DNA of 64,000 bases from Moringa oleifera (lineage: Eukaryota; Streptophyta; Magnoliopsida; Brassicales; Moringaceae). The notes under the pieces were generated by a model. It was not told where the DNA came from and made no database searches. It was given only the letters and a program-made list of their open reading frames with translations. Every line of letters begins with the position of its first letter. Positions within the stretch are counted from its first letter, which is position 1. The position numbers were made by a program, and so were the translations under genes. The stretch covers positions 883,001 through 947,000 of the forward strand of contig JAJFZO010000579.1 of assembly GCA_021397835.1 (NCBI GenBank), written 5' to 3'. Positions 46,987 through 61,189 of the stretch are shown piece by piece.

Positions 46987-48262
46987 CGTTACTACAACGG
47001 CTATATTTCATGCTCTGCCACACTTGCATGCTTTCTTTGACCAAAAGATAGCTTCGTTCTAGGCTTTTACTTCCCATATTCTCTCTGTGTGTACCAGAGA
47101 AACAACCAGGCCCTGAATCAATCACTCTTTTCGTGCGTTACTCACTATCTCTGTGCTTTTACCCTCCTTGACTCCTGCATTTCTCTTTGGAATTTCGCTT
47201 CTCCTTCCCCACATCACCGCCATTCAGTCCTCTTCTTCTTGCCTCTCATCGCTCAGGCACTTAAACTGTTAGAATAAATGATCATCCATGGAGGAATAAT
47301 GAAAAAGGCAAGACATGAACAATCAAAGATCCCATTCTGTCAGCCTGCTTTTGTGTGCGAGTGTGTTCATCTGCATAGAAAATTCATGGCTCCACCAGCC
47401 AATCTACAGTAAATATCATTAGCCATAACAGGCCTTAAAATGACTAATTTACGTGGTTGGCTGTCATGTAACTTGATAATAACCCAATGAATCATCGATG
47501 CAGTCTCCATGCACCAGTCCTGCCATGTTCACAGTAGCACCCATGCAATCATGTGAATTGAGATTAGTATTAATTGTTTTCAACTGGGTATTCTGAGCAA
47601 ACCGGCTAAACGAAATGGCAGCTAGGGAAACACATGCCCACTTTGTTTGCCTAAACTCAGCTGCATGCAACCTCAACCCAGATAGAAAGCTGTCAGCACT
47701 GACTTCTCTCAGGTATCACTAAAACTATATAGAGTGATCATAAATCATAGAGAAAAAAAAAAAAGCAAATTATAATTCCATGGACTTATGAGATTTGATA
47801 AAAAGCATTGCTGTACTTAAGATATAAGGAAACAGAAGTTCTAACATGTCTTAAGAGAAAAAAAAAAAAAGTTTGAACACTTCTTCATAGGAACACTTAA
47901 CTTTGCAGGAATCAGCCAAGGTTCCTGGTCAACTATTATTCAAGGGTCGACTATGCACTATCTAGTCTCTGGAGAAGCTTTAAGATACCCAATGCAGAAG
48001 CCTCAAAAACTGCATGTTGCATGTTCAAGTTGCCCGATGTTCAGTGCATCAAACATCAATAAAACTCTGTCAGAGATCTTAATCGCCTAATCTTGTAGGC
48101 TGTCATTGATCAACTTCCATTATTTTGCCCTCCAAAATTGTCTGCATGTTCCAAATTTTGGTCATCAATAGTCTAGGAAGCTCAGAGTTCAGTATAAGTT
48201 GGATTATTGCAAACCGGGCAATACATTGGCTATTTACTGGCCCTCCCAAGCAAAGCATCCCT

Positions 48263-51200
48263 CTATGACAAGCTCGGAGAATAATACAGTGCCGAAATAA
48301 GATGAGATGCTGAGGAAGAAGATGAAATAAAAGTGCCCCGATGAAGTACACCAGCACCTTCCGAAGTACAACCCCACCTAACAGGACTTGCATTGGCTCG
48401 CCTTGAGGGGATTGCATGAAAGTTATTGTTCTGTGCCATGGAAGATTCATCGAGAGGATGGTCCAGTGAATGATAACAAGGAAAAGGATTTTGATGCCTG
48501 GGGTTGTAATTGTGAACCCCTGGAATTGACATATCGCATGAAAGCACCTGCCTTTTCCCCAAGCCTTCAGAATATTTCACAACACCACCAGGCAAATTGA
48601 CTTCACTGTCAGGATCATCAATAACAATGATTTCCTTGATGGAAGCCGTAGAATCTGCATTCCTTTGCTCAGAATCAAGAGTTGTGATAACTTTCTCCAT
48701 GCTATATGAGGATGCCACACCTAGTCTGCTCTTAGGGCTAGTCTGATGACTTGACAAATTGTAAGCACCTTCATATTTGTGAGGTTCCACTGATGCGGTA
48801 AAACCACCATCTATTTGCTGATTTAGGAACATGCCTGCTGGAACTTGTACAGGTGTTTCTGGTGCTCTTAAATTAGCATGGTTTCTGAAGTTGTTCCTGA
48901 CATCAAAATATTGTCCCATTGCATCATGTGGATTCTGCCCAAAGATCAAAGAACCTTGTGGGACCATATGATGAAAGGAATGCCTATCCTGATTCATGAG
49001 ATTGCCAGGAGAGATGCTGGAAGATGCTGGAAATTGAAAAGTTGGATTTCGATTCTGGGAACTTGATGGTGCTTGCCCAAGAGGTGTTGATGCATCTTCT
49101 TCTTTGTTGACCACCATTAGATTTTTTCCCATCAGCCTTAGTATGGGATTAGAAGCAGATGGACTCGCAGAGTCAGAATCAACGGGACCTACAAACTTTA
49201 CGCGTGCATCTGGGGATCCCTCCATATGAATGGAATCTGCAGGGGGTTTCATAACAGGAAGAACTACCTTTCCTGATCCGGAACTTGGGCAACTGCTCAG
49301 AGAAAACATTTCAGGTCTCTTATCCAGATCATCAGGCCTGGTGTTTGGATTCAAACCCATTTGATTTCCTGTTGCAGGCACTGCAACAGAAGCCATTGTC
49401 CGTCGCCTTAATAGCTGTGATTCTTGACAATTAAGAGCAATACCCTGAGAAAATCTCTCCTTCCTCTGACAACAGCATGGCTGACCATCATTCTTAAAAC
49501 TGAAAGGTTTCTTTTCAACAGAGATCTTATGGGTCATAAATTTCTCTTCACCAAAAGACCTTTCTGCTCCAGTACATGTCTTTAGAGCTGAGGCAGCAGT
49601 GTCCACTGACTGTTCAACATTAGCAGCAGAGAAGCCTGAGGTAATCTTGTCTTGAAATGATGCAGCCATGGATGATAATGGTTCTGAATACTTCAAATCA
49701 GATCTAGTTGTCGAGGAGTTCAAGATGGTTGATGCCACAGAAACAGGCGATTCTGATGAATCACCATCAATGAAATCAAACTGATCCTGTGAAGATTGAA
49801 CCCGGCTTGTTGTCAATGATGAGTTCCCTGGAAGGTCATCAGAGCCCATATCCCTAGGGCTTGGCAAAAATGATCCAGGTGGTCCTGGTATAGGTATGGG
49901 ATCAACCTCAGGAAAAGAGTTTCCTTGCCCTACTTCAGGATCCAATTGCTCTTCGATATTTGTAGTTTGCTCAACCATGCCATTTCCGACTTCATCACCA
50001 CAATACATCTCTCTTCCACCAACAAAACTCTCAGTTGGGCCTCTAAGTGCTTCATCACCATACCCACTATAATCTTCAATGGGTAGAGAAGAATGAGATT
50101 GGATTTTAGAATGATTACTCAGGTTGTGAAACCTAGCATCCCGAGCTTTCATCAGACAAGTAACTGTTCCACCAACAGGTTCTGGGCTGTCATTGTCTAC
50201 AATATAATCACCATCAACTCTAACAGAAGAATCTGAGTTTCTCTCCTTATCTTTGCCATAGCACTGTGGTGCCAATTGTGAACTTCTCAAAGGCACAATT
50301 TCCTTCCTCCGGGAGATTCTTATTGGTCTTTTATCTTTTCTGATTCCAGTTGTACTGCCTCTACCAAAAGACAAGTCACCGTTACCCTCTTCTCCTTCAA
50401 CATTATTATCGGTACCACCATGCATTGAAGCATATTGCTGATCCATCTCATACTTCCAGGCTTCTAGCTGTTCACCATTTTCAGCCATACAATGCAACTG
50501 AGTCTTCTTTAGGGTTGGGAGCTTCTTAATTACATTGGATCTGGAGTCAATCACAGATGAGCGGCTGCTGACAAAAGAGACAGTTTTTCGTGTTGAAGGA
50601 CATCTCAAGGCATTTGATTTAGATGCAAGAGCTGTCATAGATGGTTCTACAGCAGAAGCAGGAGGGATTTCTAAATGATTAACTGCCTCAGTGCAATGTT
50701 TCCTTTTGCTCAGAGAAGACGCAATATTTCTAGTGGAGTCTGGAGGTTTAAATGTATGACGATCATGTACAGAAGGAACATCATTGCTCAATATATTTGT
50801 AGTTCGCTTTAATGGTAGAAGAGACCTTTCCATATTGTCAATGATCATAGTTCCCAACACAGGACTTCCCACTCTCTTTCTCCCAGAAGAAAGCTCCCTC
50901 ATCTCACTGATTTGAGCTTCACAAAATGGCTTTTCCGCCTTGTGACAATTCTCAGAAGAAGAAAATGGATTTTTGGATACCTTTGAAAGTTTTTGGACTT
51001 GATTTCCTGTCACAGGAGAATCACCTAAAGAAGACTGATTATTATCAACAGGCAAGTTGGGGGTTGCATGCCATTTACATCCTTGCTTATTGAGCTTCTT
51101 CACAAGACCAGTTCGTTTAGAGCACACCCACTGTCTTAAAGTTCCAGGCTCATTGGGGTTTATTTGCTTAGGTGTCTGAAGCTCCACACTCTTGAAGTTT

Positions 51201-53752
51201 TCTTCTACACCAGAAGATCTTCCTTGACCATCTTCAACCTGTTTAACAACAATTTGATAACATAAATGATGCTGAATTCTCAATCTCTATCAAATTGGCA
51301 ACTTTGCAACTTGCATTTTGACATGCAGGATAGATATGGCAGCCTCATGAAATTTCATTCATCCCAAATTATTTGAGGATTCAGTAGATCCTCCTGGTCT
51401 TTTTCACTGAAATCGATGGACCAAACAACAAGTATGCTTCCAGCAAACATAGAGTCAGCACAACAATCCAAACATATACCTTAGTTCGCTCTAAACTATT
51501 TTATGATTGACCTATTTTCAGGTATTTAAACACATATCATGGATCAGCTGGTAAAATATGTGCCAGAATCAGCCCAGAATTAGGCTAAAAGCACTCAGAA
51601 AAGAAAGGCAAAAGAAAAAAAAAAGTGTAGCAGACATGTAAAATAGAAATCAAAGGATGTGTACCTGAGAAGCATGGGCTTTTTGAGAGGGATATTTTCT
51701 GCTTTGAGAAGCAAGTTTAAGATACTTGTAGTGTTTCTTCCCATGGCGTATTTTCTTTTTGGTGGACAAGAATTGACTTCCTTTACCTCCAGTTTTCAAA
51801 GACGTAGTCACTCCAAGGTCCTTTCCCATTTCTGAAGCTGGTTGTGTGTCACTCAACTTGGATAAAATTCGAAGTTTGGTGCCATTGGCATCAATATAAA
51901 CAGGACCAACATCACCAGCATTTTCAGGATGAAGCCTTGGAACTCTTTGGGTTTTCTCTTCATCAGATACCTCAATATTGTCAGTATCTGGAGCAGGCAA
52001 GCTCGAAACTGCGGCCCAATTTGTACCATTTCTCCTATCAAGCTCTTCTAAAGTGCAAGGCTTGGCTGTAGCATAAATGTCCGTCATAAGTCGAGTCTTC
52101 CTCAGTTTAATTCTGGGCCTCGTTAGTCTAGAATTTGCAGTCCACTTGGGAGTTGACTCCGCAGAAAGGCACTGATCAATGTGAGCATTCAAGGTGGTGT
52201 TGGAGGAGGATGAGAAGGTCTTGCAAACAGGGCAAGTTTTTGAAGCCATTGTTTCTGAGAGTGCAGTACAATTGGATGCAATATCCTCAGTAGAACTACG
52301 ATCAGAATTAGCACCGAATTTCACTACCAATCTGCACTTCTTACCTGGGGGTCTAGTTGTGGTCTCAGCCTTACGGGACGGAGGCCGAGCAGCTGAAGCT
52401 TCCAACAAAGTATCAGTTTCTAATGGTGAGCTAGATGATGGTCTATTTTCAGAAACCCACTCTATTTCGGAATGGGAAACACTCGTTGTGGAGGATGGAA
52501 AATCATGTTCTCCCGCAGATCTGCTTGAAAGATTGTGGTTTTCTCCTATGCAAGGGTCTGGCAGCTTATGGTTTGATTGAGCATCGTCTAGCTTATTATC
52601 TTCTGGTGCACAAGCACGAGGCTCCTCATCATCAATGGTTATGGTTTTCGTCTCAGGTGCACTGGTTTCAACTGGAGGTGTCTTGATGGATTGGTTCCTT
52701 ACAGTATCAACGTTCTGAAATGGTGGCAAAGGATCATGTACGCCATGTTTCAAACAAAGTTGCAAGTTCTTCAGAGAAAATGGCCAGTTCTTCTTGATGT
52801 CCTTGCTTCGAGCAGTAAAAACATAATCTCTACAGTATGAAAAGCCATAAATGATTGTTAGTAACTCTGGTCAAAATTACTCCTCCATGACAAAAATTCA
52901 TAAGCTTGAAAGCATTCATGGAAAGCAATGACCCAATCTACAGCTCTCTTTATAGCAAAACTGAAACTTTAAGAACCCATCAGACCCTAATATCGTATGT
53001 TTAACTTATGGAAGGAAACCCAAAAGAGAAACGCGTAAACAGTAGAGAAACAGCCAAGAAATAACCAAGCAGCCAGAAAGATTCCATGATCTAAGTAAAC
53101 CAGAGAAAAAGCTTTTTAGTCTGCTGAATGGTAGAGTATTTTCAGAGGTGAAACAAGAGGCCTAACAAGAGTTCTCTCTTTACATAAAGGAGTCATATAT
53201 GTACAAAGTGGACATGAAATCACAACCAAACAATCAAGTGAATGTTGACTAAAATCTGGAAATTGAGCAGAAAAGCATATGGGTGGTTGTGCACAGGAGG
53301 CCTGAAGGAGTTCACAAGCAAAAAGCTCAGGCCTACGAGAAGGAAGGGGAGGAGGGTTGAGATGAGTTAGGCCCCAAGTTGAAGCGAGCCACAACCAACA
53401 TGTAAATCTGGATCTGACAAAACAAGGGCGTGGAGATGAGATCAAAGGAAGAAGAAGTTAGCCCTTACAATAACCAAAATTAAACACCATAGTAAAAAAA
53501 CAAAAAAGAGCAGAAAGAGAAGTTGAAAGCTGTAGATATCACTGTTCCTCCTCAAACAGAGAAGAGAAGGAGAGAGAGAGAAATTTACCTGATGGAGAAA
53601 TTGGGAAGTGGGGTATGATGATGATGATCAAGGGGTGGATCTACCTCAGGCAAGGGAAGCTTATGAGAAGCCCTCTCATCAGTACCACTTTTGAGGTGTG
53701 GGAATAGGCAAGGACATGGGGGATCTAGTTGAGGGCTTTCAATGGATAACAT
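48263..53752 (-). CDS. HAP8-like (hapless 8) nuclear-type protein with UBZ4-like zinc finger
   Basis: Three exons stay in phase: 53752-53589 (ATCAG|GTAAAT), 52829-51665 (TGTAG|AGATTA, CTCAG|GTACAC) and 51238-48263 (AACAG|GTTGAA), giving 1434 residues. The junction of exons 1 and 2 rebuilds a conserved N-terminal block, LPNFSIRDYVFTARSKDIKK then NWPFSLKNLQLCLKHGV. A C-x2-C-x13-H-x3-C finger (TCPVCK...HIDQC, about C254, C257, H271, C275) resembles UBZ4/RAD18-type ubiquitin-binding fingers. The rest is long, polar and mostly disordered, with a FLPSPRDMGSDDLPGNSSLT block and LRLMGKNLMVV that recur in the family. HAP8 was named from a screen for Arabidopsis gametophytic (male transmission) mutants; its biochemical role is not established. 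At about 1434 residues it is longer than the Arabidopsis protein I recall. Position matches At5g56250. Confidence 0.88.
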
Positions 53753-54990
53753 CTGATGATAAGCTTCTCTCTTCTTGTGCTGTTTCTGCAACAGTCACAA
53801 GCTCTTCCTCTTCCACTGCTATTCGGCCTTTCCTTTAACTTCTCCTTAGTCTTCAGCATAACACTAGCCCTCCTTCTTAATTCTCTCTCTCTCTCTCTCT
53901 CTCTCTAACCTGAACCCCACCAGTCACCAGAAAGCACACAACAAGAAAAAGCAACAAGGACGACAAGAAGAAGCAGAAGCAGTAAGATCAAGCAATCCCA
54001 CCCGTATCTTCATCCATTAGCCTGCAAGAGACACATAAGAGAAAATTAGATCAGGAGTTTGGGCACAGACCCAGAACAGCGAGACCGACTACCAGGTTCC
54101 AGACTCCTCCAGAACGTTATTTTATGTGAAAGAGAGGAGGATAATTAAAGCATCTGCGCTTTTGATTGATGAAGCAAAGCACAAGATAAGCAAAGAACAA
54201 GGCCCTCAAGCAAAGATGTTGATCAAGTCTAAAGATGATAGTGTTATTTTATGTGGGTAGTCGCAGTAAAAGCGACTCGAAATTGAGACCAAGTCTCAAA
54301 CAAATCAAATCTATGAAAAGCAAATCATACGACAATGGCAGAGATTTTGCAAAGCAGGAGTTTCAAAACCGGAAATTTCAAAGTGGAACAAGAAATCTCA
54401 CATGACAGAAAGAAGGGGAACCGAGAGAGTGAAGCAAACGGTAAGATAAGAGAGAGAAGCTCAAAATCAGACCACAGAAAAGAAAAAGAGAGAGGTCCAC
54501 AAAGCAAAAGGACTGAAGATATCTGCAAGGAAGAAACGCAGAAACCCCAAATCTGTAGGTCTTCTAACAAGTGAACAGTTTGCAGAAACCAAAAATGAAA
54601 TCTAGTATGAACCCACAACCAGATTCTCCTTTTTCTTTACTAAGAAGAGAAAGACTCATCTGGCGGTCAAGAATACTGATTCTTGAAGGCACCCACAACC
54701 TCAAAACACAGAAAGAGACGATGAGATCAGACAAAGTTGTAAGTTTTGGAAGGAGAAAAGAAGTCTAAAAAAATACACAGAAGCAGATCCTAATAGGAAC
54801 AAGAAAGCAGCTCCGCGGAGAAGAAAACCCAAGAAAAAGAAATAGCAAAGAACATAACAACATCACAGACCTCGTGGTTTAGAGAAGCTCGTTTCAGGGA
54901 AGGTTTTGGGCAGAAAGTAGGAGAGAAATGAGGCGTTTAGGCTAGAAAGAAGGAAAGATGAGAGAGAAAGAGAGAGAGAGAAACAGCACC
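53753..54990 (-). promoter_or_regulatory. 5' leader, leader intron and promoter of the HAP8-like gene
   Basis: On - a donor ACGAG|GTCTGT (intron first base 54870) and acceptor CTTGCAG|GCTAATGG (last base 54022) define a probable 849-nt leader intron. The leader after it contains a short uORF (ATGGATGAAGAT... ending TGA after nine codons) near 54018 and a CT-rich tract. GA/AG repeats at about 54958-54982 mark the probable transcript start area. Open frames inside the intron on either strand are not considered genes. Confidence 0.5.
53882..53906. repeat. (TC)n microsatellite in the HAP8-like leader
   Basis: About 12 uninterrupted TC units, read as GA on the transcribed - strand, within the second leader exon. 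Confidence 0.93.
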
Positions 54991-57900
54991 ACCCACTCAC
55001 ACATCAAAAGGGCATCAGGTTCTCTCCACCAAAAAGCAAGTTTGTACCATTAACACACCCACGATTCACCTCCCCCATCTGTGAATATGCGTTTCAAGAC
55101 TCAACATTAAGTAGGAGAGAGAAACATAAGAGAGAAATAGCATGTATGTGTGAGTTGTACTGTTGTGCGTTTCCTTTTCGATTTATTTCATTTTCCATTA
55201 CTAATACTAGAGCTTTGCATTCTAAACACAGAAATTAGAAATACAAATACAAAGATGAAGCTCGCTGTCCTTTGCTATACCTACCCTACAGCCCCTAATT
55301 TTTCTGGATTTGTTTAATGTTGATTTTTATGACCAAAGGCGAGAGCTTTGGATTTGGCTTTTGGGTCTATGTATGGTTAAAATGTCGGTTTTAGTCTCCT
55401 CCTTTTCTACATATTCCAAACACTACACGATCCTCGTTCCCATCTTCTTCGCTACCCGACAAATTTCTCTCAGTTTGACAATTATCACCGCCATGGCCCT
55501 CCCCATCAACATCCACTTTTACCCTCCCCTTTCCTTTTTATTTACTCTTAGCTTTCTATTCCCACAGCCACCACTTATTATATGAAATCTTCCTGTGTAT
55601 AATCTGTTGATACTTTAACCTCCCTCCCTTTACAAAATTAGTTAACCAAGTTATAGTATTTTTTTATTAAACTAATTTAAAAATATTATATTATTAATTT
55701 TAAATATTTTCATAAATAATAAATTAAATAAAAAATTTTCCCAACTTTATTTTACCTAATGAAATAAAATGACCAATGACCTTTTTTTAAAAAAAATTCA
55801 CTTGAGTGATTATTATAATTCTTAATTATTACGCTACTCAAGTTAAGGATCTGAAAAATATGACTTAAGAAGTAAATTAAATGAGAGATATTTATTTTTT
55901 AAAATACAAAAAATTATAATTTTGTTTTTATTTAAAGTATAAATTTTAAGATATTTTTATTTTTTTATTTAGATTTTACGATTTCAAATAAATTAGATTT
56001 TTGAAACTGGTAAGCTTAACTATATCTCTTAAAAAATTTTGATTTTTTTAAGTCATTATTTTGATTATTTTTCTAAAATATCTAATTACAATTTTAAACA
56101 TGTGATGATAACTAAACTGATTACGTATGTTGTATTTGATTAACTGATGATTTTGATTTAATATTATATTTTTAATTAAATTAATGAAGATCTATATATT
56201 AAAAATTATATAAATAATAATAATTTAAATAATACATATATAACGATTAACTTGAAAAAAAATTAAAATAACATTATATATATAATTGATATGAGAAGAA
56301 AAGTTTAGGGACGGAGTAATATCGTGGAACTCGAACCTCATAATATAAAATTACAAAGGTTTAAGATTCGAATCAATTGCAAAGCAACATATTGCACAAA
56401 TTAAGATGCCAAAATACACAATGGCTCTCCATATGTTCATGCATCTATCAATACCATACCACAATGTCGCACTAAAAGCAAGACCGACCACCATTTTTTA
56501 ATTAAATATCTATTGAGTTTATAGTGGCAAATCGTAATATTTTAGACTCTCGAGGTGCATTTAGGTCATGTAATAATACCCATCCTATTTCTAAGGAGTT
56601 TCATTTTATTTTACTTTTGTGTGTATTATGATATGAAAATAATAATATCCAAAATGAATTTATTTGTCAATTTTGCATGATTAAGATAAATTTATTTAAT
56701 TAATTAAGTTAATTTGCGATAACACAACATGTATAAGTTATCAATTGATCATGTCAATTCATGTTGATATAACTTTTATAATATATATTTTATTCAAAAT
56801 TTATATATAAAAACTTTTATTTTCATAATAATAAATAAATAAAATAAAATATTATTATATTAACATATATATATATATATATTGTATTTTATAATATTAA
56901 TTTATGTTGATCTTGTCGATGATTAACAAACATGTCCAATGAATTGTTCTTCATTAAACAAATTATTTTTATTATGTGGTATAAAACACATTTAATAGAT
57001 TTATTAGGTTAGCATTTAAGAGTTTGATAATTAATTTATTATATTATATTCATATTTATACAATTATTTCATGGTAACACGGCTTATTGATTAAATCCCA
57101 AGTTGAATTGTCATTTTTGTAATCAACATTACTTTCTTTTGCTTGCGTTAGTTTAAAAAATGGTAAAAAGGGTAAAAGTAGTATAATCTTACATTATATT
57201 TTTAGGTTTAAAAATAATAAACTGATATTTTTCTATTAATTTGATATAAATTAAATATTAATTCAAAAAATTATAAAAAATTAAAAATATTTTTGTTATT
57301 AAAATAAAAATACTTCAAAAAATATCTTAAATAAATTTTATACTTCATTATAAATTTATATTTCAAATTTGAATAAATTTCATCCCGGTGAACTATTTTT
57401 TAATTAAGTTCTTAAATTTTTGATAATATAAATTTAAAATATATATTTTTTAATATTTAAAAATTTTTAAAATTTTTTTATAATGATAACTTCAATATTT
57501 TTTCACATCCTTAAAAAAATCAATTCAAAATTTGTTATATAAGATCTAATATCTAAAAATATTTAATATTTAATTTACAAATCTTTGAATATCATTTTTT
57601 AATAACATAAATAAAAATAATATTTTATGTAACCTTCATTCTTTATTAAATTCATCATTTTTATTTCATATTTCTTTTTTTAAAAGAAATAAAATTTCTA
57701 CTTAAATTTCTCATAATCATAACGAGTTATATTTTAAGTAATAAGAATTCTCAAATAAAAAAAAAGAAATAATCTTAATTGTTTTCTCTTATCGATAGTG
57801 ACTCGAGGCCCACCAATATCTGCGAGTGCATTTAATTAAAAAATAAAAATAAATTAAAAAATAATAAGTTTTGGCGGATGTAGAAAATGGTATGGCATGA

Positions 57901-60900
57901 TATTGGAGGGAGACAAAATACAATGTATACATAAAGTGTAGGTTAGCTCAAAGACTATAATATTATATTATATGCTTTGAAAATGAAATCTTTATATGCT
58001 TTGAAAATAAAGAGGAATAGAGACCCCACTACCCACTATAGTGACCTCGACGCTCATCTAACGCCAAAATAAAATCAACTAACATTAATTTTGAAATTAA
58101 TAATCTCCTCGATATTTTTTTCCAGAGGAAGTATAATCTATTGAATTGTGTTTATATGGTAAAGTTTGATTTATGAAATTTTTAAACAAAATATAATATT
58201 TTCAAAAAAAATCTTTTTTTTAAGGAAAACATAATTTATGTGAGAAATAAAATTATTATTCCAAATTTTAAGAAGAATGACTTAACTCGAAAATAATTCG
58301 ATTGAATTGAGTTTACGCGGTAAAGTTTAATTTATGAAATTTTTAAATAAAATATAATATTTTCAAAAAGTTTTATTTTTTAAAATTAAAATTTAAATAT
58401 TAAAAAATCATGAAATAAACTTATTTTTAATTTAAACTCTAATACATCAATTGGATCAATTATTATATTTAGCATTTTAATTTAGTCTAAATTGAATATT
58501 AATTTTAACTATTCAAAAATTAAAAATATATTCGTTGTTAAAACATTTCAAAATATTACTCAAATATTCTATTTGAGTTTATTCATCAAATTTGAATGAC
58601 TTCAAACTCATAAGTTACTTTTTCTTATGAATTTTTGAAAATATAAAATAAAAATATATATTTTTCATTATACAAAATGTTTTAATATCAATAGAGACTT
58701 TAAACTTTATCTGAATTTTCAATTTGAACTTCATCAATTCGATTTTTTTAAATGTGCATCTAAAGTTTCAATTTGGTTTAATTTAGACCATAACTTAAAC
58801 AATTATAAAAAATTAATAGTATTTTTTTGTTGAAATACTTTTAAAATAACTCAAATAAATTATGTACTCCATTTCAAGTTCATCCATCAAATTTGAATAA
58901 TTTTTTATTAAAAATTTTTTAATTATATATTTTTAAAAATAATAATATAAATTAAAAAATGTATATTTTTAAATTTTTTTTTAGTGATAGTAGCTTTTAT
59001 AATTCTTTATTTTCATGTAAAATTTAAAGTCTACTTGTGTAAAATCTTTAATTTGAGTGCTCAAAATTTTAAATTTTTTGAAAATATTTAAATTGATTCA
59101 AATTAAAAGTTTGAATATCTAATTAAAAAAGGGGATTTAAATTAAAATTCACATAATGTATATATATATATTTAAATAATTTCAAGTAAAATTTTATTGT
59201 ACAAATATTATCTTTAACTAATTAACAATAAAATATAAACAAAATCAAATTAAAATATCATATATTTTGGCATACATAATTAATTAAATTAATAATTAAA
59301 TATCCAAATAAATATGAATGGCTTGGAGACATCTTTTTCAAGTAAACTCAACTAAGAAGAGATAATTAATAATGCAATGTCGGGTCGGCCCAAGATAGTA
59401 AGGTTAGGCCCATTTAGCATTGAACGGGTTCGGATACTTTGCTTTGTGACACCAAATATTTAGAGAGGAAAGATAAGTGTCTCGAATCAGGTGGGTCCCA
59501 CTATAACTTGTCTTTGTATATTCTTTGGCCGATATGATGCCAGATTTGATGTTAACCTTTCGCTTCTATCACTGTACGCCTTTAAGAATATTTTATAATT
59601 GGCACTCTTCTTACAGTGCATGGATTGTACATGTAAAATATGATATATATATATATATACATATATTTACAATATGTACATTTAATTTTTTTAATTTATA
59701 TATTATTTTAATTTTAAATAATTACAAAATTTTATTCGAATTTCAATTTAAAGTTTTTTTTTTCAATCTTGCATTTAAAGTTTCAATTTGAATATTAAAT
59801 CAAACAGCTATGCAAAATTAAAATTATTTTAAATTAAAATAAAATTTATATTTTATTTTATCGTTATTTTTTAAATTTACATAATTTTTATTTACAAGTT
59901 ATTTTTTAATAAATTTTTAACGATGTACATAACATATAATTCATAAATTTTTAAAATTTTAAATAAATATAAAAATCTTAATTTTGTTTCTATTTTCCTT
60001 TAAATTTTTTTATTTTAATTTGTATTGTGCATTTAAAGTTTTAATTTATATTTTAGGTTAGAAGATTATAAAAAATTAAAAGTATTTTTATTGTTAAAAT
60101 GCTTCAAAAATAATTCAATAAATTGTAAATATAATTTTAAGTTCATCTCTTATATTTGAATAATTTTTTATTTTAAAATTATTTTCAATAAAATTTTAAA
60201 ATTTTTAATAATTTATATAAAATATAATTCATATTTTTTTATATTTATCCATTAGGTTTTAAATTATGTTACATTCAAAATTTTAGTTAAATTAAATTAT
60301 TTAAATTTTTTATTGATGATATTTGTAATTTAAAATTAATTAGTCTGATGCGATTAAATTTTATATTAATTCTGACCATATTATGTTATTTCAATGTCAC
60401 ACATAATGCAAAAGTAAAACCGTAATTATAGTAAAGTATCTTATAGTCTTAAAATTTATGGATGAATGTTATTTTATTTATACGTTTTGCACTCTTTTTT
60501 AACTAAATTTTTATTTATTAATTTTTTTAAAATTAAATACTAATAAATATAATTATAAAAAATTAATAATATTTTAAAAATTACTCAAATAAATTTTCAA
60601 CTTCATTTTAAATTTATTTTTAAATTTGAATAATTTTTTATTAATATTTTTAATGAATTTTTAATTTTTTTGATAGTAATTTTTTTAAAAATATATTTTT
60701 AATACCCAAAAATTTTAAATTTTTGTATGATGATAATTGAAATATTTTTTTACATATATAAAAAATTTTAAGTTCAAATCTATGTAGTAAAAAGTCTTTA
60801 ATTTAAATATCTTTAATTTTTAGATTACTTAATAAAGATCAATTTGATTTAATTAAAATTATCTAAAAATATTTTTTAAAAATTGAGATTTAATTGAAGA

Positions 60901-61180
60901 AAAATATAAAATATAAAAATTAAAATTATATTTATCTAAAATTTGTTTATAAGTGATAGAAATTAAAAATATTATATTTTACAAAAGAAAATTTTTAACA
61001 CTTTACTTGAATTTAGATCCTTGTTACACATTATTTTTAATTTAAATTTAAACTTTTATGTTTTTATTAAAAGTTAACTATCGATAGTTAACAAACATTA
61101 TGATAATTAACTTTTGAATAATAAATTTTCAAATGATTAATTTTAAAATAAAAAAAGAAAAAACCGTACCATATATACGC
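54991..61180. other. Gene desert, very AT-rich
   Basis: After the divergent flank of the HAP8-like gene (to about 55580) the sequence is extremely AT-rich to 61180. It shows no coding frame of quality, only AT microsatellites (about 56865-56882, 59160-59170, 59643-59668). Two patches of less extreme composition lie at about 57785-58120 and 59375-59640. The second contains GGGTCGGCCCAAG and CAGGTGGGTCCCAC text with an 88-codon chance frame. Repeats at 58140-58370 are listed separately. Confidence 0.55.
58140..58370 (+). repeat. 70-bp direct repeat pair
   Basis: Two copies, 58140-58209 and 58301-58370, share ATTGAATTG, GGTAAAGTTT, ATTTATGAAATTTTTAAA and AAAATATAATATTTTCAAAA, with few differences and a 91-bp spacer. 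They may be remnants of a duplicated mobile element. Confidence 0.75.
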
Positions 61181-61189
61181 AAGGTAGGT

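Larger units (their letters stand above)
45692..48262. other. Intergenic DNA between PRA1 and HAP8-like genes
   Basis: The first ~100 bp hold the PRA1 leader. About 45780-46680 is AT-rich without genes. About 46690-47700 is GC-richer and holds a 9-bp inverted repeat (46767-46786) and a TCCCT array (46956-46986), but no convincing coding frame; it may be promoter DNA or a noncoding transcript. About 47880-48262 is probably 3' UTR of the HAP8-like gene on -. Confidence 0.45.

Noticed and set aside
48103..48450. 115-codon frame on - overlapping the HAP8-like 3' end
   Set aside because: It is in another frame than the long HAP8-like exon and is explained as a shadow plus 3' UTR.
59525..59791. 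88-codon frame on +
   Set aside because: Runs through an AT microsatellite and has no recognised content.
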